From assembly GCF_008000895.1 (NCBI RefSeq), contig NZ_CP042823.1, positions 2,570,001 to 2,634,000 of the forward strand: 64,000 nucleotides of DNA, in the 5' to 3' direction. A program made the translations under genes and the position numbers. Below are positions 36,522-44,271 of the stretch, piece by piece. Under the pieces are notes generated by a model. It ran no database searches and was not told where the DNA came from. It worked only from the letters and a program-made list of their open reading frames with translations. The stretch is from Methylobacterium sp. WL1. GTDB lineage: Bacteria > Pseudomonadota > Alphaproteobacteria > Rhizobiales > Beijerinckiaceae. How positions within the stretch are numbered: position 1 is the first letter of the stretch; each line of letters opens with the position of its first letter.

Positions 36522-36605
36522 TGCGGACGGCGGGACTCGAACCCGCACAGCCTTGCGGCCGCAAGATTTTAAGTCTCGTGCGTCTACCGGTTCCGCCACG
36601 TCCGC
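36522..36605 (-). tRNA. tRNA-Leu (anticodon UAA)
   Basis: An 84-nt gene on the minus strand. Acceptor strands GCGGACG and CGTCCGC pair fully with discriminator A; the D-arm GGCGGAACCGGTAGACGC, anticodon loop CTTAAAA (UAA), a long class II variable arm (TGCGGCCGCAAGGC) and T-arm GCGGGTTCGAGTCCCGC are all intact. CCA is not encoded. Its 3' end is duplicated at 32589-32615. Confidence 0.95.
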
Positions 36606-36639
36606 ATGATCCCCTCGGTAGCCGCGACGGGGCACGCGA

Positions 36640-37814
36640 TCAAGCCGGGGGCGTCCAGCTGTACAGCCAGGCGTAGCGGTCGCGCATGCCGTCGGGGCCG
36701 AGGCGGGCCATCACGGCGTTGCGGGCGAGGCCCACGAGGCCGCCGGCGTGGTAGGTCCGGCCGTTGGCGCGGGCGGCCTTCTGAACCCGCCGGACCCGGG
36801 CGGTGCGGTCCGTGGCGTAAGCCGCGAGCGCCGCCGGGACGTCCGCGTGGTCGGTCAGCGACCGCGCCAGCACGGCGGCGTCCTCGATCGCCAGGGCCGC
36901 GCCCTGGGCCAGGTAGGGCAGGACCGGATGCGCGGCGTCGCCGATCAGCGCGACCCGGCCTGAGGCCATCGGATGGGCCACGGCCCGGTCGGCGAGCGAC
37001 CAGACCAACCAGGAATCGGGCAGGCCCAGCAGGTCGCGCAGCGGCCCGGCGCAGCCGCGGAAATGGGCGCGCAGCACGGCGGGCTCGCCGAGGCGGCCCC
37101 AATCCTCGTCGCCCACCGCCTCGGGCACCACCGCCACGACGTTGAGGAAGCGCCCGCTCCGCACCGGGTAGTGGACGACGTGCCGTCCGCGGCCGAGCCA
37201 CAGGCCGGTGGCCGAGCCCGCAGCGCCTCCGGCACCGCCTCGCTCGGAATCAGGGCGCGCCATGCGGCCGCGCGGCCCGGCCGGATCGGAGCCGCGTCGA
37301 GATGACCGCGCAGGCGCGAGCGCAGGCCGTCGGCGCCGATCACGAGGTCGAACGGCAACGCCTGCGCGCCGCCGCTGCTGCTCTCGGCGGTCAGGACGGC
37401 GCCGGCACCGGTCTCGGCCAGCCCGGTGATCGCGCGGCCCATCATCAGCCGGATCGCCGGGCGGCTGCGCAGGGCGTCGAGCAGCAGCGTCTGGAGGTCG
37501 GCCCGGTGGATCACGTAATAGGGCGCGCCGAAGCGCTGCTGCGCCGGCCCGCCGAGGCTGACGCCGCCGATCCTCCGGCCGCTGTCGAGGGCGCGGACCT
37601 CGACCGCCGGCGGCTCGCTCGCGGCCCGGCGCAGCGCCGTCGAGAGGCCGAGGCCGGCCAGCACCCGGCTGGCGTTCGGGGAGACCTGGATCCCGGCCCC
37701 GACTTCGCTGAAGCCGGTGCGGCGCTCGATCACCGTCACGGAATGCCCGGCATCCGACAGCGCCAGGGCGGCGGTCAGACCGCCGATCCCGGCCCCGACG
37801 ATCCCGATTTCCAA
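36640..37814 (-). pseudogene. FAD-dependent monooxygenase (salicylate hydroxylase-like), frameshifted
   Basis: Group A flavin monooxygenase read in two frames. The first (from a TTG at about 37814) carries the FAD motif IGIVGAGIGGLTAAL, ERRTGFSEVGAGIQ and FDLVIGADGLRS. Near 37217-37222, in a CCCG run, the sense passes to a second frame with ATGLWLGRGRHVVHYPV, the second FAD motif ALIGDAAHPVLPYLAQGAA and the C-terminus to 36640. One missing base explains it. The intact protein would be about 390 residues and hydroxylate an aromatic substrate with NAD(P)H and O2. The start follows the zinc-finger gene closely, so the two were probably an operon. Could be a sequencing error. Confidence 0.75.
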
Positions 37815-37849
37815 GGGCGTTCGACTGTCCGTGGGCAATGTGGGGTGTG

Positions 37850-38107
37850 CTACTCCGCGGCGACCGTGGCCGCGTCGTGCCAGACGCAGGCCTGCGGATC
37901 CGCCTCGTCGGCCTTGAGGCCGGCACGGTAGCGATAGAGCGTCGAGCAGTACTGGCAGATGATCTCGGTGTCGGCGCCCATGTCGAGGAACACGTGCGGG
38001 TGATCGAACGGCGGTAGCGCGCCGATGCACATGAATTCCTTCACCCCGACAGCGACCACCGGGACGCCCGGCTCGTTGTGGAAGTGCGGTACCGCCTTGC
38101 CTGCCAT
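37850..38107 (-). CDS. Zinc-finger (CHCC) domain protein, NDUFS6-like
   Basis: An 85-residue protein of the zf-CHCC family (related to mitochondrial complex I subunit NDUFS6). Ligands are visible as Cys in FMCIGA, His in PFDHPH and the CxxC of ICQYCSTLYRY. Alphaproteobacterial members are thought to work with complex I assembly; here that is inference. The start is ATG 38107 after rejecting a longer low-complexity frame. It is divergent from map (172-bp gap) and upstream of the monooxygenase. Confidence 0.88.
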   Translation of the reverse strand: MAGKAVPHFHNEPGVPVVAVGVKEFMCIGALPPFDHPHVFLDMGADTEIICQYCSTLYRYRAGLKADEADPQACVWHDAATVAAE

Positions 38108-38279
38108 ACGGCCCTCGCCTGCCCCAGACCCGTCCACGGGGCGAATCTGCCCGGGCATCCCCGGGCGCCATGATCCCGCTTATGCCGCCAGCCCCGCGGC
38201 CCGCGCAAGCCTCCCCCGCCGCGCGTCCGCGCGCCGTTCCGCGCATGCGGCTTGGCCTGCCGCGCCGCGCACCGTACAT

Positions 38280-39149
38280 ATGCAGGACACCCGCTCTCCG
38301 ACGCCGCAAAAAGTCTCGACGATGCAACAGGAACAGGCCACCGCGCAGGGTACGCGCCGGGCGCCGGAGCCGCCGATCCACGGCCCGGAGGGATTCGAGG
38401 GCATGCGTCGGGCCGGGCGCCTGACGGCCGAGGCTCTCGATCTGCTGATGGAGGCGACCCAGCCCGGCGTCACCACCGAGGAGCTCGACAAGCTCGCCTA
38501 CACCTTCGCGATGGATCACGGCGCCTATCCCGCGTCGCTGCTCTATCGCGGCTATCCGAAGTCGATCTGCACCTCGATCAACCACGTGGTCTGCCACGGC
38601 ATCCCGAACGACAAGCCCCTGCGCGAGGGCGACATCGTCAACCTGGATTGCTGCCTGATCCTCGACGGCTGGCACGGCGATTCGAGCCGGATGGCCTATG
38701 TCGGCGAGGTTCCCCGCAAGGCGCAGCGCCTGTGCGAGATCACCTACGAGGCGCTGATGCGCGGCGTCGCGGCGGTGAAGCCGGGCGGATCGACCAACGA
38801 TATCGGCCGGGCGATCCAGACGTTTGCCGAGAGCGAGCGCTGCTCGGTGGTCCGCGACTTCTGCGGCCACGGGCTCGGGCGGATCTACCACGACGCGCCG
38901 ACCATCCTGCACTACGTCGAGGCGAGCTACGACGTGCCGCTGAAGCCGGGCCAGTTCTTCACGATCGAGCCGATGATCAATCTCGGCCGCCCGGCCGTGA
39001 AGGTCCTGGGCGACGGCTGGACCGCGGTGACCCGGGACCGCTCGCTCTCGGCCCAGTTCGAGCACACCGTGGCGGTGACCGAGACCGGCGTCGAGATCTT
39101 CACGGTCTCGCCGAAGGGGCTGCATCAGCCCATCAACCCGGCGGCCTGA
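38280..39149 (+). CDS. map: Type I methionine aminopeptidase
   Basis: A 289-residue enzyme (275 if it starts at ATG 38322) that removes N-terminal Met from new proteins. The five metal ligands are visible: Asp in VNLDCC, Asp in WHGDSSR, His in CGHGLG, Glu in TIEPM and Glu in QFEHT. Neither ATG has a strong ribosome-binding site, and the first 40 residues are not conserved in the family, so the start is uncertain. radC starts 7 bp after its stop, implying one transcript. Confidence 0.95.
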   Translation: MQDTRSPTPQKVSTMQQEQATAQGTRRAPEPPIHGPEGFEGMRRAGRLTAEALDLLMEATQPGVTTEELDKLAYTFAMDHGAYPASLLYRGYPKSICTSINHVVCHGIPNDKPLREGDIVNLDCCLILDGWHGDSSRMAYVGEVPRKAQRLCEITYEALMRGVAAVKPGGSTNDIGRAIQTFAESERCSVVRDFCGHGLGRIYHDAPTILHYVEASYDVPLKPGQFFTIEPMINLGRPAVKVLGDGWTAVTRDRSLSAQFEHTVAVTETGVEIFTVSPKGLHQPINPAA

Positions 39150-39155
39150 CCGGCC

Positions 39156-39890
39156 ATGGCTGCGGACGACGGGGCGGCCGGGCTGTTCCCCGCGAGCGCC
39201 GCGCCGGTCGCCAAGGAGCCGCCGCATTTCCACGGCCATCGCGACCGCCTGCGGGAGAAGTTCGCGGTAGCCGGAGCCGAGGCGTTGCCGGACTACGAGC
39301 TTCTGGAACTCGTCCTGTTCCGGGCGATCCCCCGACGGGACGTGAAGCCCCTGGCCAAGGCCCTGGTCGCACGGTTCGGCAGCTTCGCCGAGGTCCTGAG
39401 CGCCGAGCCGGCCCGGCTGATGGAGGTCGAGGGCGTGAGCGCCGGGGTCGCCGCCGACCTCAAGCTGATCGAAGCGGCGGGACGGCGGCTCGCCCGCGGC
39501 GCGCTGCGCGAGCGCGCGGTGCTCAATTCCTGGAGCGCGCTGAGCGAGTACCTGCGGGCCACCATGGCGTTCGCGGCGCGCGAGGAGTTCCGCATCCTGT
39601 TCCTCGACAAGCGCAACCACCTGATCGCCGACGAGGTCCAGGGCCGCGGCACGGTCGACCACACGCCGGTCTATCCCCGGGAGGTCGCCCGCCGGGCCCT
39701 GGAACTCTCGGCCACCGCGATCATCCTGGCCCACAACCACCCGTCGGGCGATCCCAGTCCGTCCACGGCCGACGTCGCGATGACTCGCGAAATCGTGTCG
39801 GTGCTGGCACCACTGAAGATTGTAGTGCACGACCATATCATCCTGGGTCGAAACGGACATGCCAGCCTGAAAGGCCTCAAGCTGTTCTGA
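39156..39890 (+). CDS. radC: RadC family JAB1/MPN-domain protein
   Basis: A 244-residue protein: an N-terminal helix-hairpin-helix region ([20 protein letters not shown] and [13 protein letters not shown]) and a C-terminal JAMM metalloprotease-like domain (Glu early in DEVQGRG, then [19 protein letters not shown] with the H-x-H...D zinc ligands). Despite the name its role in DNA repair is doubtful; genetic evidence points to a protease-like or nuclease-associated function in other bacteria. It lies 7 bp after map. Confidence 0.93.
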   Translation: MAADDGAAGLFPASAAPVAKEPPHFHGHRDRLREKFAVAGAEALPDYELLELVLFRAIPRRDVKPLAKALVARFGSFAEVLSAEPARLMEVEGVSAGVAADLKLIEAAGRRLARGALRERAVLNSWSALSEYLRATMAFAAREEFRILFLDKRNHLIADEVQGRGTVDHTPVYPREVARRALELSATAIILAHNHPSGDPSPSTADVAMTREIVSVLAPLKIVVHDHIILGRNGHASLKGLKLF

Positions 39891-39985
39891 TCTTCCGGCC
39901 GACTTGAGCGTTGGTGCCCGCGCGTATAGCCCTGCTGGGTGGCGCGTCTCTTGCCTGAAGAGCGGGAGCGTTAGGGAGAATCGGA

Positions 39986-41425
39986 ATGGCGTTGACGGCC
40001 TTCGACGAGATGAACGGGATCGGCAACGGCGCCGCCGACCCGGCCGCCGTCCGCGACGCCTATGGCAAGCTGAAGACCTGGCTCGAGACCACGCCGCCCG
40101 AGCATTTCAACACCCGCCGCAGCCAGGCCGAGTTGCTGTTCCGCCGGATCGGAATCACCTTCGCGGTCTACGGCGACAACGAATCGACCGAGCGGCTGAT
40201 CCCGTTCGACATCATCCCGCGGGTGATCACCAAGCCGGAGTGGGATTTCCTCGAGCGCGGGCTGAAGCAGCGGGTGACCGCGATCAACCTGTTCCTGAAG
40301 GACGTCTACGGCGCGCAGGAATGCATCAAGGCCGGCATCATCCCGGCCGACCTCGTCTACCGCAACGCCCATTACCGGATGGAGATGCGCTCGTTCCGGG
40401 TCCCGCACGACCTCTACGTCCACGTCGCCGGCATCGACATCGTCCGCACCGGCGAGAAGGACTTCTTCGTCCTGGAGGACAATGCCCGGATCCCGTCCGG
40501 CGTGTCCTACATGCTGGAGAACCGGGAGGTGATGCTGCGGCTGTTCCCGGACCTGTTCTCCAAGCACCGGGTCGCGCCGGTCGAGAACTACCCGGACGCC
40601 CTGCTGGCGACCCTGCGCAGCCTCGCACCGGGCTCCACCACGCGCGACCCCACGGTGGTGCTGCTGACCCCCGGCCGCTACAACTCGGCCTTCTACGAGC
40701 ACTCGTTCCTGGCCGACAAGCTCGGTGTCGAGCTGGTGGAGGCGTCCGACCTCTTCACCAAGGACGACGTGGTCTACATGCGCACCACCGAGGGGCCGCG
40801 CCGGGTCGACGTCATCTACCGCCGCCTCGACGACGACTTCCTGGATCCCCTGGTGTTCCGCCCCGATTCGGTCCTCGGCGTGCCGGGCCTGATGAACGCC
40901 TACGAGCGCGGCTCCGTGACCCTGGCCAACGCCGTGGGCACCGGCATCTCGGACGACAAGGCCGTCTACAGCTACATGCCGGAGATCGTGAAGTTCTTCA
41001 CCGGCGAGGAGCCGATCCTGCACAACGTGCCGACCTATCGCTGCCGTGAGAAGGAGTCCTTCGCCTACGTGATGGACAACCTGTCCCAGCTGGTGGTGAA
41101 GGAGGTCAACGGATCGGGCGGCTACGGCATGCTGGTCGGGCCGCATGCGAGCAAGCGCGAGATCGACGATTTCGCCAAGAAGCTCAAGCATGCCCCGGAC
41201 GGGTTCATCGCCCAGCCGACCCTGTCGCTCTCGACCTGCCCGACCTTCGTGGCCTCCGGGGTCGCCCCGCGCCACGTCGACCTGCGGCCGTTCGTGCTGA
41301 ACGGCGCTGACCAGATCCGCATCGTGCCCGGGGGGCTGACCCGCGTCGCGCTGAAAGAGGGGTCCCTGGTTGTCAATTCCAGCCAGGGCGGTGGTACGAA
41401 GGATACCTGGGTGCTCGACGCTTAA
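39986..41425 (+). CDS. Circularly permuted ATP-grasp type 2 protein (DUF404/DUF407)
   Basis: A 479-residue ATP-grasp ligase-like protein, the first gene of a four-gene co-directional cluster with alpha-E, transglutaminase-like and Anbu proteins. Recognisable family phrases are DIIPRVITKPEWDFLERGL, GIDIVRTGEKDFFVLEDN, NGSGGYGMLVGPHA and the tail SLVVNSSQGGGTKDTWVLD. The fold suggests peptide-bond or amide formation with ATP. In the known association the set is thought to make and trim a small peptide or tag; no product is proven. The ATG at 39986 has GGGAGAA upstream. Confidence 0.93.
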   Translation: MALTAFDEMNGIGNGAADPAAVRDAYGKLKTWLETTPPEHFNTRRSQAELLFRRIGITFAVYGDNESTERLIPFDIIPRVITKPEWDFLERGLKQRVTAINLFLKDVYGAQECIKAGIIPADLVYRNAHYRMEMRSFRVPHDLYVHVAGIDIVRTGEKDFFVLEDNARIPSGVSYMLENREVMLRLFPDLFSKHRVAPVENYPDALLATLRSLAPGSTTRDPTVVLLTPGRYNSAFYEHSFLADKLGVELVEASDLFTKDDVVYMRTTEGPRRVDVIYRRLDDDFLDPLVFRPDSVLGVPGLMNAYERGSVTLANAVGTGISDDKAVYSYMPEIVKFFTGEEPILHNVPTYRCREKESFAYVMDNLSQLVVKEVNGSGGYGMLVGPHASKREIDDFAKKLKHAPDGFIAQPTLSLSTCPTFVASGVAPRHVDLRPFVLNGADQIRIVPGGLTRVALKEGSLVVNSSQGGGTKDTWVLDA

Positions 41426-41491
41426 GGTCCCCAGCGCTTCCACACTGCCAGACGCGCCGCCTGCCGCCGAGCCGATCCGAGTTCGCACACC

Positions 41492-42439
41492 ATGCTCTCC
41501 AGGACTGCCGACAACCTCTTCTGGCTCTCGCGTTACGTGGAGCGCGCCGACTTCGTCGCGCGCATCCTCGACGCGGCGCACCGGCTCGCCTCGCTGCCGA
41601 CCAGCTATGGTGGCGGCGAGACCAACGAGTGGGAATCCGCCCTCGCCTCGGCCGGTGATCCGGACCTGTTCAAGCCGCATTACAGTGTCGTGAATGCCGA
41701 CACGGTCTGCGACTTCCTGGCCTTCAGCCCGCACAATCCTTCGTCGATCCGCTCCTGCATCGAATCGGCCCGCGAGAACGCCCGCTCGGTGCGCACCGCG
41801 CTCACCACCGAGATGTGGGACGCGATCAACGGCGCCTGGCTGGAGCTGCGCAACTACGCCGGCAAGGAGCTCAGCCGCGACGAGTTCAGCCGCTTCCTCG
41901 ACTGGGTGAAGACTGTCTCGCTGACCTTCGACGGCTCGGCCTTCCGCACCATGCTGCGCAACGACGCGTTCTGGTTCACCCGACTCGGCACGGCGATCGA
42001 GCGGGCCGACAACACCGCCCGCATCCTCGACGTGAAGTACCAGATCCTGCTGCCGCAGAACGAGACGGTCGGCGGCAGCCTCGACTACTTCCAATGGACC
42101 ACGATCCTGCGCGAGGTGTCGGCCTTCAACGCCTATCACTGGGTCTATCGCGAGAGCGTCAAGCCGCTGCTGGTGGCGGACCTCCTGATGCTGAACAAGC
42201 AGATGCCGCGCTCCTTTGCCAATTGTTACAGCGTGATCGTCGAGTATCTCGACCTCGTCGCCGACGCCTACGGCCGCCGCGGCCCGAGCCAGCGTCTGGC
42301 CGGGAACATGCTGGCTAAGCTCGACAGCGAGGATATCGACCGCGTGTTCAACTCCGGGCTCCACGAGTTCGTCGAGGCGTTCATCGTGGAGAACAACAAG
42401 GTGGGCGAAGCCATCGCGAAGCAGTATCTGGTCGGGTAG
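41492..42439 (+). CDS. Alpha-E domain-containing protein
   Basis: A 315-residue all-helical protein of the alpha-E (DUF403) family: opening MLSRTADNLFWLSRYVERAD, WFTRLGTAIERADNTARILD in the middle and a C-terminal helix ending AIAKQYLVG. It always accompanies circularly permuted ATP-grasp proteins and is presumed to be their partner. It starts 66 bp after the ATP-grasp gene. Confidence 0.93.
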   Translation: MLSRTADNLFWLSRYVERADFVARILDAAHRLASLPTSYGGGETNEWESALASAGDPDLFKPHYSVVNADTVCDFLAFSPHNPSSIRSCIESARENARSVRTALTTEMWDAINGAWLELRNYAGKELSRDEFSRFLDWVKTVSLTFDGSAFRTMLRNDAFWFTRLGTAIERADNTARILDVKYQILLPQNETVGGSLDYFQWTTILREVSAFNAYHWVYRESVKPLLVADLLMLNKQMPRSFANCYSVIVEYLDLVADAYGRRGPSQRLAGNMLAKLDSEDIDRVFNSGLHEFVEAFIVENNKVGEAIAKQYLVG

Positions 42440-42563
42440 CGCATCGTCCCGGGGGTCGGATCCGGGGCGATGCGCCGAGCGTATGACGACGCATCATCGT
42501 CGCCCGAGCGCCGGCGAGACCGGTTCGGGCTGATGCAATCGGAAAGACAGACAGGCCCGGCGC

Positions 42564-43391
42564 ATGCGCATCCGCGTGGTCCACGAGACCATCTACACCT
42601 ACGAGCACCCGGCCCGCGGCCTCGTCCAGGTCATGCGCCTGACGCCGCGGGACCATGACGGGCAATATGTCCGCACCTGGCGGATCGACACCTCCATTGA
42701 CGGGCGGCTGACCGCCCGCGAGGACGGGTTCGGCAACATCGTCCACTGGTTCACCCCGGACGCGCCGGCCGACGCGCTGACCATCCGGGTCACCGGCGCA
42801 GTCGACACCGAGGATACCCACGGGGTTGTCCGCGGCACGGTCGAGCGCTTGCCCGACGAGTTCTACCTGCGGGACACGGATCTCTGCACGACGAGCGCGG
42901 AACTGCAGGTCTTCGCCGAGCGGGTCGCCACCGACGGCGACAGCAAGCCGCTCTCGGTGCTGCACCGCCTGCGCGACACCGTTCCTCAGACGGTGGTCTA
43001 CGAGCCGGGGCCGGCCGCCAACGGCGTGCCCGCCGCCACGGCATTTGCCGCCGGCAAGGGCATCTGCCAGGACCTGACCCACGTCTTCATCACCGCCGCC
43101 CGCCACCTCGGCATCCCGGCCCGCTACGTCGCGGGCTACCGCGCCCGGGGCGACGGCCAGGCCGATGTCGAGGCGCCGCACGGCTGGGCCGAGGCGCTGG
43201 TGCCGGATCTCGGCTGGGTGGCGTTCGACGCCTGCTACCAGGACACCCCGTCCGACGGCACGATCCGTGTCGCCTGCGGGCTGGATTATCTGGGCGCCGC
43301 GCCGATCCGCGGCAGCCGCACCGGTGGCGGAACCGAGACACTGGACGTCAAGCTCCGCGTCGAGCAAGGCAGGGACGCCGCACAGTCCTGA
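42564..43391 (+). CDS. Transglutaminase-like cysteine protease family protein
   Basis: A 275-residue protein with the N-terminal beta region of bacterial transglutaminase-like proteins (RVVHETIYTYEHPARGLVQV) and the Cys-His-Asp catalytic core: Cys in AAGKGICQDLTHVF, His in EAPHGWAEAL and Asp in WVAFDACY. There is no signal peptide, so it is a cytoplasmic peptidase or amide-forming enzyme. It is third gene of the Anbu operon, 124 bp after alpha-E. The role within the operon is not known. Confidence 0.93.
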   Translation: MRIRVVHETIYTYEHPARGLVQVMRLTPRDHDGQYVRTWRIDTSIDGRLTAREDGFGNIVHWFTPDAPADALTIRVTGAVDTEDTHGVVRGTVERLPDEFYLRDTDLCTTSAELQVFAERVATDGDSKPLSVLHRLRDTVPQTVVYEPGPAANGVPAATAFAAGKGICQDLTHVFITAARHLGIPARYVAGYRARGDGQADVEAPHGWAEALVPDLGWVAFDACYQDTPSDGTIRVACGLDYLGAAPIRGSRTGGGTETLDVKLRVEQGRDAAQS

Positions 43392-43505
43392 GTCCCTGCC
43401 TGATTCCCTGCCTGATTCTTCGCCTGATCCATCGCCCGTTTCCCTGATGGGCGGGCCGCCGGCTCGGCGAGAGCCGGAAACCCACCCCGCGAGAGCCCGA
43501 GATCC

Positions 43506-44255
43506 ATGACCTACTGCGTCGGTGTCCTCGTCGAGGAGGGGCTCGTGATGGTCGCCGACACCCGCACCAATGCGGGGCTCGACGACATCTCGACCTACCG
43601 TAAGCTCCACCACTTCAACGTGCCGGGCGAGCGGGTGATGATGCTGGCCTCGGCCGGCAACCTGTCGATCACCCAGTCGGTCCTGAGCCTGCTTCAGGAA
43701 GGTGTGCCCAGCGACGACGGCGAGCCGCCGCAGAAGCTGATCGAGGCGCCCACGATGTTCCAGGCGGCGCAGCTCATCGGGCGCGCCATCCGGCGGGTGC
43801 GGGCGATCGAGCGGGACGGGTTCGAGGCGGCCAGCATCCGGTTCTCGATCTCGCTGCTGTTCGGCGGCCAGATCGCCGGCGAGGGCATGCGGCTGTTCCT
43901 GATCTACTCGGCCGGCAACTTCATCGAGTGCAGCACCGACGCGCCCTTCCTCCAGATCGGCGAGCACAAGTACGGCAAGCCGATCCTCGACCGGGCGGTG
44001 AAGTTCGAGAGCGACCTCTACGACGCCCTCAAGGTCAGCCTCGTCTCGATGGATTCGACCATGCGGTCGAATCTCGGCGTCGGCCTGCCGATCGACATCG
44101 CGGTCGCCCGCCGCAACGGCCTCGACCTCGAGGTGAACCACCGGATCGAGGCCGGCGAGGGATATTTCCACGACCTGCGCGAGCGCTGGTCGGCCGCGCT
44201 CCGGGCCGCCCACAGGGCGATCCCGCGCCCGCCCTACGGCCCGACGGCCAAATAG
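43506..44255 (+). CDS. Anbu, proteasome-type peptidase
   Basis: A 249-residue Ntn-hydrolase of the Anbu type, a self-assembling relative of HslV and the proteasome beta subunit. It begins MTYCVGVLVEEGLVMVADTR: after Met removal Thr2 is the nucleophile, and Asp18 and the lysine further on (YRKLHHF) complete the active site. Known Anbu proteins sit beside the same ATP-grasp, alpha-E and transglutaminase genes. The ATG at 43506 is fixed by the need for Thr2. The cellular substrate is unknown. Confidence 0.93.
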   Translation: MTYCVGVLVEEGLVMVADTRTNAGLDDISTYRKLHHFNVPGERVMMLASAGNLSITQSVLSLLQEGVPSDDGEPPQKLIEAPTMFQAAQLIGRAIRRVRAIERDGFEAASIRFSISLLFGGQIAGEGMRLFLIYSAGNFIECSTDAPFLQIGEHKYGKPILDRAVKFESDLYDALKVSLVSMDSTMRSNLGVGLPIDIAVARRNGLDLEVNHRIEAGEGYFHDLRERWSAALRAAHRAIPRPPYGPTAK

Positions 44256-44271
44256 GGCCGGCCCGGTAAGG

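Larger units (their letters stand above)
32589..36605. mobile_element. Possible remnant of an element integrated at tRNA-Leu
   Basis: The segment runs from the partial tRNA-Leu 3' end to the intact tRNA-Leu in the same orientation, as att sites do after integrase-mediated insertion. It carries only small secreted or hypothetical genes, two or more terminators and broken frames, and no integrase, so any element is decayed or a satellite. Inference from the repeat and gene content only. Confidence 0.35.

Noticed and set aside
36200-36676. Forward ORF over the tRNA-Leu region with VRTAGLEPAQPCG
   Set aside because: This is the well-known artefact of translating the antisense of tRNA-Leu; no ribosome-binding site.
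36945-39860. 971-residue reverse ORF spanning map and radC
   Set aside because: Only the stretch at 36945-37814 (FAD motif) is real coding; the rest is antisense of map and radC.
43392-43505. CRISPR-like short repeats (CCCTGCCTGATT units) before the Anbu gene
   Set aside because: Only two to three imperfect 12-bp units with no spacers; a simple tandem duplication.
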